Part shown: in pieces, positions 1 to 6,464 of the stretch
How positions within the stretch are numbered: the first letter of the stretch is position 1
Layout of the letters: the number at the start of each line of letters is the position of its first letter
DNA from: an uncultured bacterium
Lineage (GTDB): Bacteria > Bacillota > Clostridia > Oscillospirales > Ruminococcaceae
Assembly (NCBI GenBank): GCA_905215595.1
Contig: CAJMQZ010000091.1
Span: 1 to 8,085, forward strand
Length of the DNA: 8,085 bases
Direction of reading: 5' to 3'
Made by a program: the position numbers and the translations under genes
Notes under the pieces: generated by a model
Databases searched by the model: none
What the model was told of the DNA's origin: nothing
Seen by the model: the letters and a program-made list of their open reading frames with translations, nothing else

Positions 1-1475
1 TGAACGATTTGACTTTACAAAAAGCCCGTGCCTACGAGGCCGAGCACGGCGCAGCCATTACCCCGGCGGAACGCCCTGCTTACCACATGACTCCCTATGT
101 GGGCTGGCTGAACGACCCAAACGGTTTCTCTTATTATAAAGGGAAGTATCACCAGTTCTATCAGTATAACCCCTACGATGTGCGGTGGGCGCCCATGCAC
201 TGGGGTCACGCGGTCAGCACCGACCTGTTGCACTGGGAGTATCTGCCCTGTGCGCTTGCCCCGGATTCCCCGGCGGACAACGGCCCTGGCTGCTTCTCCG
301 GTTCTGCTACCGAGATGGATGACGGCAAGCAGCTGCTGATGTACACCAGCGTGGTGGCAGAAAAGCAGCCCAATGGGGAGATGCGGGATATCCAGACCCA
401 GAGCATTGCCATCGGTGACGGTCTCAACTACGAAAAGCCTGCCTGCAACCCGGTGCTGACCCAGAAAGACCTGCCGGAAGGCTTCAGCAAGTTCGACTTC
501 CGGGACCCCAAGATCTGGCGTGAGGCCGATGGCACCTACTCTGCCGTCACCGTCTGCCTGGCCGAGGACGGCAGCGGCGCAGCGGCACTGTTCCAGAGCA
601 AGGACGGCTTCGACTGGCACTTTGTCACGGTGCTGGAACGCTGCAACAATCAGTACGGCAAAATGTGGGAGTGCCCGGACTTCTTCCCGCTGGACGGCAA
701 GCAGGTCTTGATGCTCGGCCCCATGGAGATGCTGCCCAAGGGCGAGTTCCACAACGGTCACAACGTGATTGCCTTCATCGGCAGCTACGACGAAGCCACC
801 CACACCTTCACCAAGGAAAACGTGCAGCTGATGGACGGCGGCATCGACTTCTACGCCACCCAGACCACCCTTGCCCCGGATGGCCGCCGCATCATGACCG
901 CATGGCTGCAGACCTGGTCGGACACCGAGGATAAGCCCAAGGGCTGCAAGTGGTTCGGGCAGACCATCTGCCCGCGCGAGCTGCACATCAAGGACGGGCG
1001 CATTGTTCAGACCCCGGTGCGTGAACTGGATGCAGTTCACGGCAAGCGCACCTTCCACGAAAATGTGACGGTGCAAAGCGAAACTTCTCTGGAAGGCATC
1101 AAGGGCCGTGTGGCGGATCTGACCGTCACGGTACAGCCCGGCGAATACCGCTCCTTCACCCTGAAGCTGGCCGCCGATGCAGACCATCACACCAGCCTGA
1201 CCTACGACCCCTACACCTCGCAGCTGACGCTGGATCGCAGCTATGCCGGTTCCCGTGCCGACATCGTTCACCGCCGCAGCTGCAAGGTTCGCAGCCAGAA
1301 CGGTGCGCTCAAGCTCCGCATCCTGCTGGATAAGAACAGCATCGAAGTTTTCGCCAACGATGGCGAGCAGACCATGACCGCATGGATCTACACCCCCCAG
1401 TCCGCCGAGGACATCACCTTTGCTGCCGATGGCAAAGCAACAATCACGGCAGAACAGTTTGAACTGAATCTGTAA
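1..1475 (+). CDS. GH32 sucrose-6-phosphate hydrolase / beta-fructosidase (first base missing)
   Basis: Cytoplasmic glycoside hydrolase that cleaves a terminal beta-fructose, most likely from sucrose-6-phosphate or sucrose (scrB/sacA type) or from short fructo-oligosaccharides. The substrate cannot be fixed from sequence. The window opens with tgaacgat, which in frame reads (A)TG AAC GAT TTG, so the likely start is an ATG whose A lies just before position 1. That gives 491 residues, normal for the family. Numbered from it, the three GH32 landmarks are present: WLNDPNG with nucleophile Asp39, FRDPKIW with transition-state Asp169, and WECPDFF with acid/base Glu224. A five-bladed propeller fills roughly the first 340 residues. 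A C-terminal beta-sandwich follows, with the usual IEVFANDGE signature near residue 450. There is no signal peptide, so the substrate must be imported. The alternative start is TTG at 9. A strong terminator follows the TAA stop, and the gene converges on lysS. Confidence 0.93.
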   Translation, partial: NDLTLQKARAYEAEHGAAITPAERPAYHMTPYVGWLNDPNGFSYYKGKYHQFYQYNPYDVRWAPMHWGHAVSTDLLHWEYLPCALAPDSPADNGPGCFSGSATEMDDGKQLLMYTSVVAEKQPNGEMRDIQTQSIAIGDGLNYEKPACNPVLTQKDLPEGFSKFDFRDPKIWREADGTYSAVTVCLAEDGSGAAALFQSKDGFDWHFVTVLERCNNQYGKMWECPDFFPLDGKQVLMLGPMEMLPKGEFHNGHNVIAFIGSYDEATHTFTKENVQLMDGGIDFYATQTTLAPDGRRIMTAWLQTWSDTEDKPKGCKWFGQTICPRELHIKDGRIVQTPVRELDAVHGKRTFHENVTVQSETSLEGIKGRVADLTVTVQPGEYRSFTLKLAADADHHTSLTYDPYTSQLTLDRSYAGSRADIVHRRSCKVRSQNGALKLRILLDKNSIEVFANDGEQTMTAWIYTPQSAEDITFAADGKATITAEQFELNL

Positions 1476-1508
1476 CCTGATATTCCCTTCATTTCTCCTT
1501 CATCAACA

Positions 1509-1550
1509 CAGCCCCGCTCTGGATTCCTTCACCAGAGCGGGGCTGTTGTT
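1509..1550 (+). terminator. Intrinsic terminator of the GH32 gene
   Basis: A perfect 14-bp stem pairs 1509-1522 (cagccccgctctgg) with 1532-1545 around a 9-base loop, and one further A-T pair is possible. The tail on the plus strand is T-rich but broken by G (tgttgttggttct). It starts 33 bases after the GH32 stop, the expected place for that gene's transcript to end. Confidence 0.85.
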
Positions 1551-1662
1551 GGTTCTATAAATCTGTTCTCTGATGCAGCCCTTCGTAAGCCCACATCCAT
1601 CTACCATCCCCTCAATTTCACTGCCAAACCGGAACAACGCTCTTTTTGCTCTGCACAAAATC

Positions 1663-1698
1663 CTACATCATTTGGCGTAAAATTGGCGTATGGTGTAG
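1663..1698. repeat. Direct repeat with 11-bp period inside an 8-bp inverted repeat
   Basis: The octamer ttggcgta occurs at 1672-1679 and again at 1683-1690, exactly 11 bases apart. The pair is flanked by ctacatca (1663-1670) and tggtgtag (1691-1698), which can pair over 8 bp with one G-T wobble. One helical turn between direct repeats is typical of protein-binding sites, but no promoter is seen here and no function is assigned. Confidence 0.4.
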
Positions 1699-1724
1699 TT
1701 TTTACTGGAAATCCGTTAAAAGAA

Positions 1725-1766
1725 AAAGCCTGAAACTTCTCGTAACATCAAGAAGTTTCAGGCTTT
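1725..1766 (-). terminator. Bidirectional hairpin terminator downstream of lysS
   Basis: A perfect 16-bp stem pairs 1725-1740 (aaagcctgaaacttct) with 1751-1766 around a 10-base loop. Read on the minus strand the stem is followed by a good T tract (ctttttctttt), so it fits as the end of the greA-lysS transcript. On the plus strand the tail is ctttgtttcg, so it could also back up the GH32 terminator. Confidence 0.8.
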
Positions 1767-1780
1767 GTTTCGCTTAAATT

Positions 1781-1878
1781 GGAGCTTGTCGGGGCAAGGC
1801 CCCTCCATCTTGCTGGCGCAAGACCGCTCGGCCGCTTAAAAGCCCCACTGGGGCTTTCATTGCTGCGCAAACGCGGAA
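1781..1878. repeat. Candidate dispersed GC-rich repeat
   Basis: This segment is GC-rich and packed with short self-complementary pieces: gggg/cccc near 1791-1803, cttgc/gcaag at 1809-1822, and the 8-bp stem at 1839-1857. It sits between a terminator and the lysS stop and encodes nothing credible. The texture suggests a small intergenic repeat element of the kind present in many copies per genome. Copy number cannot be seen from one window, so this is inference. Confidence 0.3.
1839..1857 (-). terminator. Short hairpin just after lysS, possible first terminator
   Basis: Eight base pairs join aaagcccc (1839-1846) to ggggcttt (1850-1857) around a 3-base loop, 22 bases past the lysS stop. On the minus strand the stem runs into only four T residues, so termination here would be weak. 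It may instead belong to the repeat-like GC-rich segment around it. Confidence 0.45.
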
Positions 1879-1879
1879 T

Positions 1880-3391
1880 TTACTGCTCAATCGGCTTCAT
1901 CGTGGGGAACAGCAGCACGTCACGGATAGAGGCACTATCGGTGAGCAGCATCACCAGACGATCTACGCCGAAGCCCAGACCGCCCGTGGGGGGCAGGCCG
2001 TACTCCAGTGCGTTGATGTAGTCGTAGTCCACCTGTGCCTTGCAGTCGGGCTCGATGGCCTTGCGCTCGGCTACCTGACGCTCGAAGCGGCCCTTCTGGT
2101 CGATGGGGTCGTTCAGCTCGCTGAAGGCGTTGCCGTACTCGGTGCAGTCGATGAAATACTCAAAGCGCTCGGTGAAGGCGGGGTCGTCCGGCTTGCGCTT
2201 TGCCAGCGGGCTGATCTCCACGGGGTAGTCGTAGATGAAGGTGGGCTGGATCAGCTTGTCCTCCACAAAGGCGTCGAAGAACTCGGCCAGAATGGCGCCC
2301 TTGGTGGGCACCTCGGGCAGCTCCACGTGGTGCTCCTTGGCGGCGGCGATGGCATCCTCGTCGGACTTCCAGTCGTTGAAGTCCACGCCGGAATACTTCT
2401 TCACCGCTTCCACCATGGTCAGGCGCTCCCAGTGGCCCATGTCGATCTGCTTGCCCTGATAGGGGATGACCATGCTGCCGCAGATCTTCTGAGCGAGGCG
2501 CTTATACAGCTCCTCCACCAGGTCCATCATGCCGTGGAAATCGGTGAAGGCCTGATACAGCTCGATGCTGGTGAACTCGGGGTTGTGCTTGGGGTCCATG
2601 CCCTCGTTGCGGAAGATGCGGCCAACCTCGTACACGCGATCCATACCGCCCACGATCAGGCGCTTGAGGTACAGTTCGGTCTCGATGCGCAGCACCATAT
2701 CCATGTTCAGGCTGTTGTGGTGGGTGTAGAAGGGGCGGGCAGAAGCACCGATCTCAAACGGGGTCAGGATGGGGGTATCCACCTCCAAGAAGCCCTTCTC
2801 GTCCAGATAGGCGCGGATCTCCTTCAGGATCTGGCTGCGCTTGACGAAGGTATCCTTCACCTCGGGGTTGGCGATCAGGTCCACATAGCGCTGACGGTAA
2901 CGCATCTCGGTATCGGTCAGGCCGTGGAACTTCTCGGGCAGGGGGCGCAGGCTCTTGGCCAGCAGGGTCAGCTCGGTGGCGCGCACGCTCAGTTCGCCGG
3001 TCTTGGTGCGGAACACCTCGCCCTTCACGCCGATGATATCGCCCACGTCCAGCTTCTTGAAGGCGGCGTAGGGCTCTTCGCCCAGCTCATCGCGGCGGAC
3101 GTACAGCTGAATGTCGCCCTTATCGTCCCGCAGGTGGGCAAAGCTTGCCTTGCCCATTACGCGCTTGGACATCATACGGCCAGCCAACGCCACGGTCTTG
3201 CCGCTGTCGGTCTCGTTGGGCAGGTCAGCAAACTCGGCCTTCAGGTCGGCAGAGTAGGCATCCTGCGGGTACTTGGTCAGGGTGAAGGGGTCGTGGCCTG
3301 CAGCCTGCAGGTCGGCCAGCTTCTGGCGGCGCACCTGCACCTGCTCGCTCTCGGACAGGCCCTGCGCCGGGTTCTTCTTTTGTTCTTCCAT
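1880..3391 (-). CDS. lysS: Lysyl-tRNA synthetase, class II
   Basis: Cytoplasmic enzyme that charges tRNA-Lys with lysine using ATP. At 503 residues it has the normal length of a bacterial class II LysRS. The N-terminal OB-fold that binds the anticodon spans about residues 65-150 (VALAGRMMSKR onward). The catalytic domain carries motif 1 (VDTPIL, 204-209, then GASARPF), motif 2 (RIFRNEGMDPKHNPEFTS, 258-275) and motif 3 (GGLGFGVDRLVMLL, 470-483). The lysine-pocket and ATP-site residues in these motifs look intact. The ATG is preceded by AGGAG at 3397-3401 with 5 bases of spacing, which fixes the start. It lies 25 bases downstream of greA with no visible promoter between, so it is probably co-transcribed from the greA promoter. 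No T-box leader is seen. Confidence 0.98.
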   Translation of the reverse strand: MEEQKKNPAQGLSESEQVQVRRQKLADLQAAGHDPFTLTKYPQDAYSADLKAEFADLPNETDSGKTVALAGRMMSKRVMGKASFAHLRDDKGDIQLYVRRDELGEEPYAAFKKLDVGDIIGVKGEVFRTKTGELSVRATELTLLAKSLRPLPEKFHGLTDTEMRYRQRYVDLIANPEVKDTFVKRSQILKEIRAYLDEKGFLEVDTPILTPFEIGASARPFYTHHNSLNMDMVLRIETELYLKRLIVGGMDRVYEVGRIFRNEGMDPKHNPEFTSIELYQAFTDFHGMMDLVEELYKRLAQKICGSMVIPYQGKQIDMGHWERLTMVEAVKKYSGVDFNDWKSDEDAIAAAKEHHVELPEVPTKGAILAEFFDAFVEDKLIQPTFIYDYPVEISPLAKRKPDDPAFTERFEYFIDCTEYGNAFSELNDPIDQKGRFERQVAERKAIEPDCKAQVDYDYINALEYGLPPTGGLGFGVDRLVMLLTDSASIRDVLLFPTMKPIEQ

Positions 3392-3416
3392 GGTTTCTCC
3401 TATTCGTTTGGCCTGC

Positions 3417-3902
3417 TCAGCCTGCAGCGTGGGTAATGTTCAGCACGGTGTACTCCACGGTGTGGCCGGTGGGCAGCAGCACTTCGGCCTTGTCGCCAAC
3501 AGCCTTGCCCAGCAGAGCGTGGCCCACGGGGCTTTCGTCGCTGATCTTGCCGTTCAGGGGGTCGGCTTCGGTGCGGCCCACAATGTCGTACTCCTCGTTC
3601 TCGTCCTCGCCGGTCATGAGAATGGTGACGTGGGTGCCCACAGAGACATTGTCCACGCTCAGCTCGCTCTCATCAATGATGACGGCGTTCTTGATCATCT
3701 GCTCCAGTTCGGTGATGCGGTTCTCCACCAGACCCTGCGTATTCTTGGCCTCGTCGTACTCGCTGTTCTCGGAAAGGTCGCCGTGGCTGCGTGCTTCCTT
3801 GATCTCTTCGGCCAGCTCCTTGCGGCGCACCGTTTTGAGGTATTCCAGCTCCTCCTGCATTGCCTTCAGACCGGCAGCGGACATCTTGATCTCTTGTGCC
3901 AT
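3417..3902 (-). CDS. greA: Transcription elongation factor GreA
   Basis: Binds the secondary channel of RNA polymerase and stimulates cleavage of the transcript in backtracked complexes. The 161-residue product matches the usual GreA length. Residues 1-75 form the coiled-coil finger, with the tip motif GDLSENSEYD where Asp42 and Glu45 correspond to the acidic pair that holds the catalytic Mg. The C-terminal FKBP-like domain follows, with SPVGHALLGK at 124-133 and a GD turn. The start is set at 3902 because MAQEIKMSAAG matches the family's N-terminus and AAGGAG lies 10 bases upstream (3913-3918). An in-frame ATG at 3959 would add 19 unrelated residues. It is first in a greA-lysS operon, an arrangement common in Firmicutes, and is driven by the promoter at 3983-4011. 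Confidence 0.97.
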   Translation of the reverse strand: MAQEIKMSAAGLKAMQEELEYLKTVRRKELAEEIKEARSHGDLSENSEYDEAKNTQGLVENRITELEQMIKNAVIIDESELSVDNVSVGTHVTILMTGEDENEEYDIVGRTEADPLNGKISDESPVGHALLGKAVGDKAEVLLPTGHTVEYTVLNITHAAG

Positions 3903-3982
3903 TTGAGAATCTCTCCTTGTTATTAGCTGTATTTCTTTCGCGCAGCCACAAAGCCGCACAGGAATGCCATTTTGACTACACT

Positions 3983-4011
3983 ATTATAATAGCAAGCCGG
4001 TGCCTTGTCAA
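3983..4011 (-). promoter_or_regulatory. Consensus housekeeping promoter of greA-lysS
   Basis: On the minus strand TTGACA (4006-4011) and TATAAT (3983-3988) are separated by exactly 17 bases, a perfect match to the sigma-A/sigma-70 consensus. Transcription would begin near 3976, leaving a leader of about 75 bases before the greA ATG. No operator or riboswitch is seen in that leader, which suits constitutive expression. Confidence 0.88.
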
Positions 4012-4110
4012 CAAAAAAGGCGGCAGTATGGCAGAAAAAAGCGGCTCTTACCGCGCGCCTTTTCCATGCTGTCCCGGAAATCGAGCTTTCTCCTCTGTCT
4101 GTATGAAAAT

Positions 4111-4146
4111 GCGATCCCGGAAAGTCCGCAGACCTTCCGGGATCGC
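4111..4146 (-). terminator. Terminator hairpin closing the nan operon
   Basis: A perfect 12-bp stem pairs 4111-4122 (gcgatcccggaa) with 4135-4146. After an A-C mismatch, three more pairs close a cgca loop. On the minus strand the stem is followed by a short T run (attttcatac). It begins 16 bases past the stop of the SGNH hydrolase gene and should end the nan transcript before the greA promoter. Confidence 0.75.
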
Positions 4147-4162
4147 TCTGACATCTTTTTAC

Positions 4163-4801
4163 TCAGACCAGCTTTGGCACCTCTGCGGTCAGCAGCTCTG
4201 CCAGCCGGGCGTGACCCTTGCAAGTCAGGTGCATAAAGTCCACCTCGTTGAACTCGCACTCGGCGGCGTCCATAAAGTGCACGCCCTGCCGCTCAGCTAC
4301 GATGCGCAGCTGCTCGGCGACCCCGCGGGATTTCTCCACGCAGCCTGCGCCCATGACGGCATCGTGGAAGCCGTCCTTGATGCAGGGCGGTGCCACCACC
4401 AGAATGTTAGGTGCCTTGCCGCCCCAGCAGTCCACGCTTTTCACCTTGAGCAGCAGCCTTTCCATGCCCGCGCCGATGCAGGCAGCATTGGCTCCAAAGC
4501 GCTCCTTGACGTCATTTGTGCCCAGCATGATGATGAGCAGGTCGATGACTTCGTGGCTCTTGAGCAGGGCGTAAGCCACGCTCAGCGCGTCCATGGACTC
4601 ATGCAGCGGGTCCACGAACACGGTGGTGCGGCCGGAAAGACCTTCCTCGGTGACCAGATATTCCTCGCCCAGCGCCTTTTGCAGACGGCAGGTCCAGCGC
4701 TCGTCCTCGTTGAAGCGGATGCCGTGGTCGGCGCAGTCGTTGGGGTCGGCGCAATAGCCGTGGGTGTTGGAATCACCCAGACAGAGAATATGTTTTTTCA
4801 T
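4163..4801 (-). CDS. SGNH/GDSL-family hydrolase, possible sialate O-acetylesterase
   Basis: A 212-residue serine esterase of the SGNH fold with the arylesterase-like form of block I. Visible landmarks are LCLGDSN with nucleophile Ser11, GLSGRTT (54-60) supplying the block II glycine, LGTND (93-97) with the oxyanion Asn96, and DFMH (188-191) with the catalytic Asp188 and His191. There is no signal peptide, so it acts in the cytoplasm. It is the last gene of the sialic acid operon, 7 bases after nanK. Its Shine-Dalgarno AAGGAG lies inside the last codons of nanK (GAA AAG GAG TAA), so translation is probably coupled. The family hydrolyses ester bonds of many substrates. Removal of O-acetyl groups from sialic acid or ManNAc is inferred only from this position. 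An upstream in-frame start at 4906 would lie inside nanK and lacks family similarity. Confidence 0.88.
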   Translation of the reverse strand: MKKHILCLGDSNTHGYCADPNDCADHGIRFNEDERWTCRLQKALGEEYLVTEEGLSGRTTVFVDPLHESMDALSVAYALLKSHEVIDLLIIMLGTNDVKERFGANAACIGAGMERLLLKVKSVDCWGGKAPNILVVAPPCIKDGFHDAVMGAGCVEKSRGVAEQLRIVAERQGVHFMDAAECEFNEVDFMHLTCKGHARLAELLTAEVPKLV

Positions 4802-4808
4802 AACCGAA

Positions 4809-5738
4809 TTACTCCTTTTCCATCGTCTGCCGGAAGTAATACACCGCGCCCACCATACCGGCATCGTTGTGCAGCTGTGCGGCACGAATTTCCAGTCCTT
4901 CGGCAAAGGCGGGCATGACGGATGCTTTCACCTTTTCAGCGATAGGCTCGATGAGCAGCTTCTGCTGGGCAGACACGCCGCCGCCGATCAGGATCAGCTG
5001 CGGGTTGAAGATATGCACCATGCCTGCAAGCCCCTGCGCGATCTCGTCCGTCCATGCGTCCAGCAGCGCCAGCACAGTCTCGTTGCCCGCTTCTGCGGCG
5101 GCAAAGATGGCGCGGCCGTCCTTCCATGCCGGGTTTTCCTTCTGCGCAGCGCGCACCAGAGCAGTAGTGGCAGCGTAGCGCTCCCAGCAGCCCTTTGCGC
5201 CGCAGGTACAGTCCACGCCGTCCAGCGCGTGGGTGCGGTAGTGTCCCAGCTCGCCGCCCAGACCCCGCGCCCCCTCCAGCAGACGGCCGCCGGTCAGGAT
5301 GCCGCCGCCCACGCCGGTGCCCAGCGTCACGCCGATGACGTCCGTATAGCCCTGTGCACCACCGACCCACACCTCGCCCAGCGTCATGCAGTTGGCGTCG
5401 TTGGCTACCGTGACCGGCAGACCAAAGGCCTTTTCCAGCTCCGCCTTGATGGGTGCGCCGATGTAGTTGGGCAGGTTGCCGCAGGTGCCCGCCACGATGC
5501 CCTTGCGGCTGTCGATCTGCCCGGTGGCAGAAACGCCGATGCCCGCAAGGCTTTCCGCCGGGGTGCTCTGCGCGGCGAGAAATGCCTGCGAAGCTTTCAG
5601 CACGGTGGTCAGGATGGGGGTGCGGTAGCCGTCAAAGTTTACGCTCTCCTCGGCTTTCGCCAGCACTGCACCGGCTTCGTCCACGATGCCCAGCTTGACG
5701 GCGGTGCCGCCGATATCGATACCAAGATAGTGTTTCAT
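4809..5738 (-). CDS. nanK: N-acetylmannosamine kinase (ROK family)
   Basis: Transfers phosphate from ATP to ManNAc to give ManNAc-6-phosphate, the second step of sialic acid breakdown. The 309-residue protein has the ROK layout: the N-terminal phosphate-binding motif GIDIGGTAVKLG (6-17), the catalytic Asp114 in VANDAN, the second nucleotide motif GTGVGGG (140-146), and the zinc site formed by His166 and the CTCGAKGCWE cluster (177-186). The start is placed at ATG 5738 because GGGGAG lies 8 bases upstream (5747-5752). A GTG at 5747 would overlap that site. It follows nanE by 18 bases. Sequence alone cannot exclude glucose or another hexosamine as substrate, but the nanA and nanE neighbours make ManNAc much the likeliest. 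There is no DNA-binding domain, so it is not a ROK repressor. Confidence 0.93.
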   Translation of the reverse strand: MKHYLGIDIGGTAVKLGIVDEAGAVLAKAEESVNFDGYRTPILTTVLKASQAFLAAQSTPAESLAGIGVSATGQIDSRKGIVAGTCGNLPNYIGAPIKAELEKAFGLPVTVANDANCMTLGEVWVGGAQGYTDVIGVTLGTGVGGGILTGGRLLEGARGLGGELGHYRTHALDGVDCTCGAKGCWERYAATTALVRAAQKENPAWKDGRAIFAAAEAGNETVLALLDAWTDEIAQGLAGMVHIFNPQLILIGGGVSAQQKLLIEPIAEKVKASVMPAFAEGLEIRAAQLHNDAGMVGAVYYFRQTMEKE

Positions 5739-5756
5739 AGCAGGCACTCCCCTGTG

Positions 5757-6461
5757 TTATTTCTTTGCGGCGTTGATGGCACCGGTAAAGCGTGCGGTGA
5801 TCTCTGCCGGGCGGGTAATGGCACCGCCCACCACCAGCGCAAAGGCACCGGCTTCCAGTGCCTTGACCGCCTGCTCCGGGTAGTGGATGTGACCCTCGGC
5901 AATGATCTTTGCCGGGCACTCTGCGGACAGCTTGCGGATGAAGTCAAAGTCGATATCGTCAATGCCAGTGGTCTCCGGGGTGTAGCCGCGCATGGTGGTG
6001 CCCACAAAGTCGGCATCGGCTTCGGCGCAGAGCATGGCGTTTTCAAGGTTATCGCAATCGGCCATCACCAGCTGCTCGGGGTACTTTGCTTTGATGGCGC
6101 GGATGAACTGCGCCGAGGTGGAGCCGTCCGGGCGCAGCGCACCCGTGCCCTGCACGGCAAGGATATCCACCCCGCAGGCCACCAGCTCGTCCACTTCCTT
6201 CATGGTGACGGTAATGTACATAGGCGTGCCGGGGTAGTCCTTTTTGATGATGCCGATGACCGGCAGGTCCACCACCTGCTTGATCTGGGTAATGTCGCGC
6301 ACGGTGTTGGCACGGATGCCCACAGCACCGCTCATGGCGGCGGCTTTTGCCATCAGCGGCATCACGCCGCCTTCTTTCGTGTACAGGGGCTCCGTCTCCA
6401 GTGCCTGGCAGGAGACGATCAGACCGCCTTTGATCTGAGCAAACAGCTTTTCCTTATCCAT
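5757..6461 (-). CDS. nanE: N-acetylmannosamine-6-phosphate 2-epimerase
   Basis: Converts ManNAc-6-phosphate to GlcNAc-6-phosphate, linking sialic acid to amino sugar metabolism. The 234-residue product is a complete TIM barrel of the NanE family. It shows GGLIVSCQALETEPL at the N-terminus, IGIIKKDY (69-76) containing the catalytic lysine region (Lys73/Lys74), MADCD in the middle barrel, and IAEGHIHYPEQ followed by the phosphate-binding loop VVGGAITRP near the C-terminus. The ATG is set by GGAGG at 6470-6474, 8 bases upstream. That site is embedded in the last codons of the yhcH-family gene (ATG GAG GAT TGA), and only 3 bases separate the two genes, so translation is probably coupled. Confidence 0.96.
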   Translation of the reverse strand: MDKEKLFAQIKGGLIVSCQALETEPLYTKEGGVMPLMAKAAAMSGAVGIRANTVRDITQIKQVVDLPVIGIIKKDYPGTPMYITVTMKEVDELVACGVDILAVQGTGALRPDGSTSAQFIRAIKAKYPEQLVMADCDNLENAMLCAEADADFVGTTMRGYTPETTGIDDIDFDFIRKLSAECPAKIIAEGHIHYPEQAVKALEAGAFALVVGGAITRPAEITARFTGAINAAKK

Positions 6462-6464
6462 CGT

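Larger units (their letters stand above)
1476..1879. other. Gene-free intergenic region between convergent GH32 gene and lysS
   Basis: No credible gene is seen in these 404 bases. In order they hold the GH32 terminator, an unremarkable stretch (1551-1660), a small direct repeat inside an inverted repeat (1663-1698), a bidirectional terminator hairpin (1725-1766), and a GC-rich segment full of short hairpins (about 1781-1878) next to the lysS stop. An open plus-strand frame from 1779 into lysS has no ribosome binding site, and its later part is antisense to lysS. Confidence 0.7.

Noticed and set aside
15..1271. Long minus-strand open frame opposite the GH32 gene
   Set aside because: It is antisense to an intact GH32 enzyme, with composition typical of a GC-driven shadow frame.
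2327..3436. Long plus-strand open frame opposite lysS
   Set aside because: It lies antisense to a complete LysRS with all motifs, has the same biased composition as other antisense frames, and has no ribosome binding site or family match.
3273..3926. Plus-strand open frame opposite greA and the start of lysS
   Set aside because: It spans the greA-lysS junction in antisense and shows no recognisable domain.
3903..3975. A T-box or lysine riboswitch in the greA-lysS leader
   Set aside because: The leader is only about 75 bases, with no T-box sequence, no specifier stem and no terminator hairpin.
4802..4906. Longer start for the SGNH hydrolase at 4906
   Set aside because: It would lie inside nanK and add 35 unrelated residues. 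The GDSN block I belongs near the N-terminus, as the start at 4801 gives.
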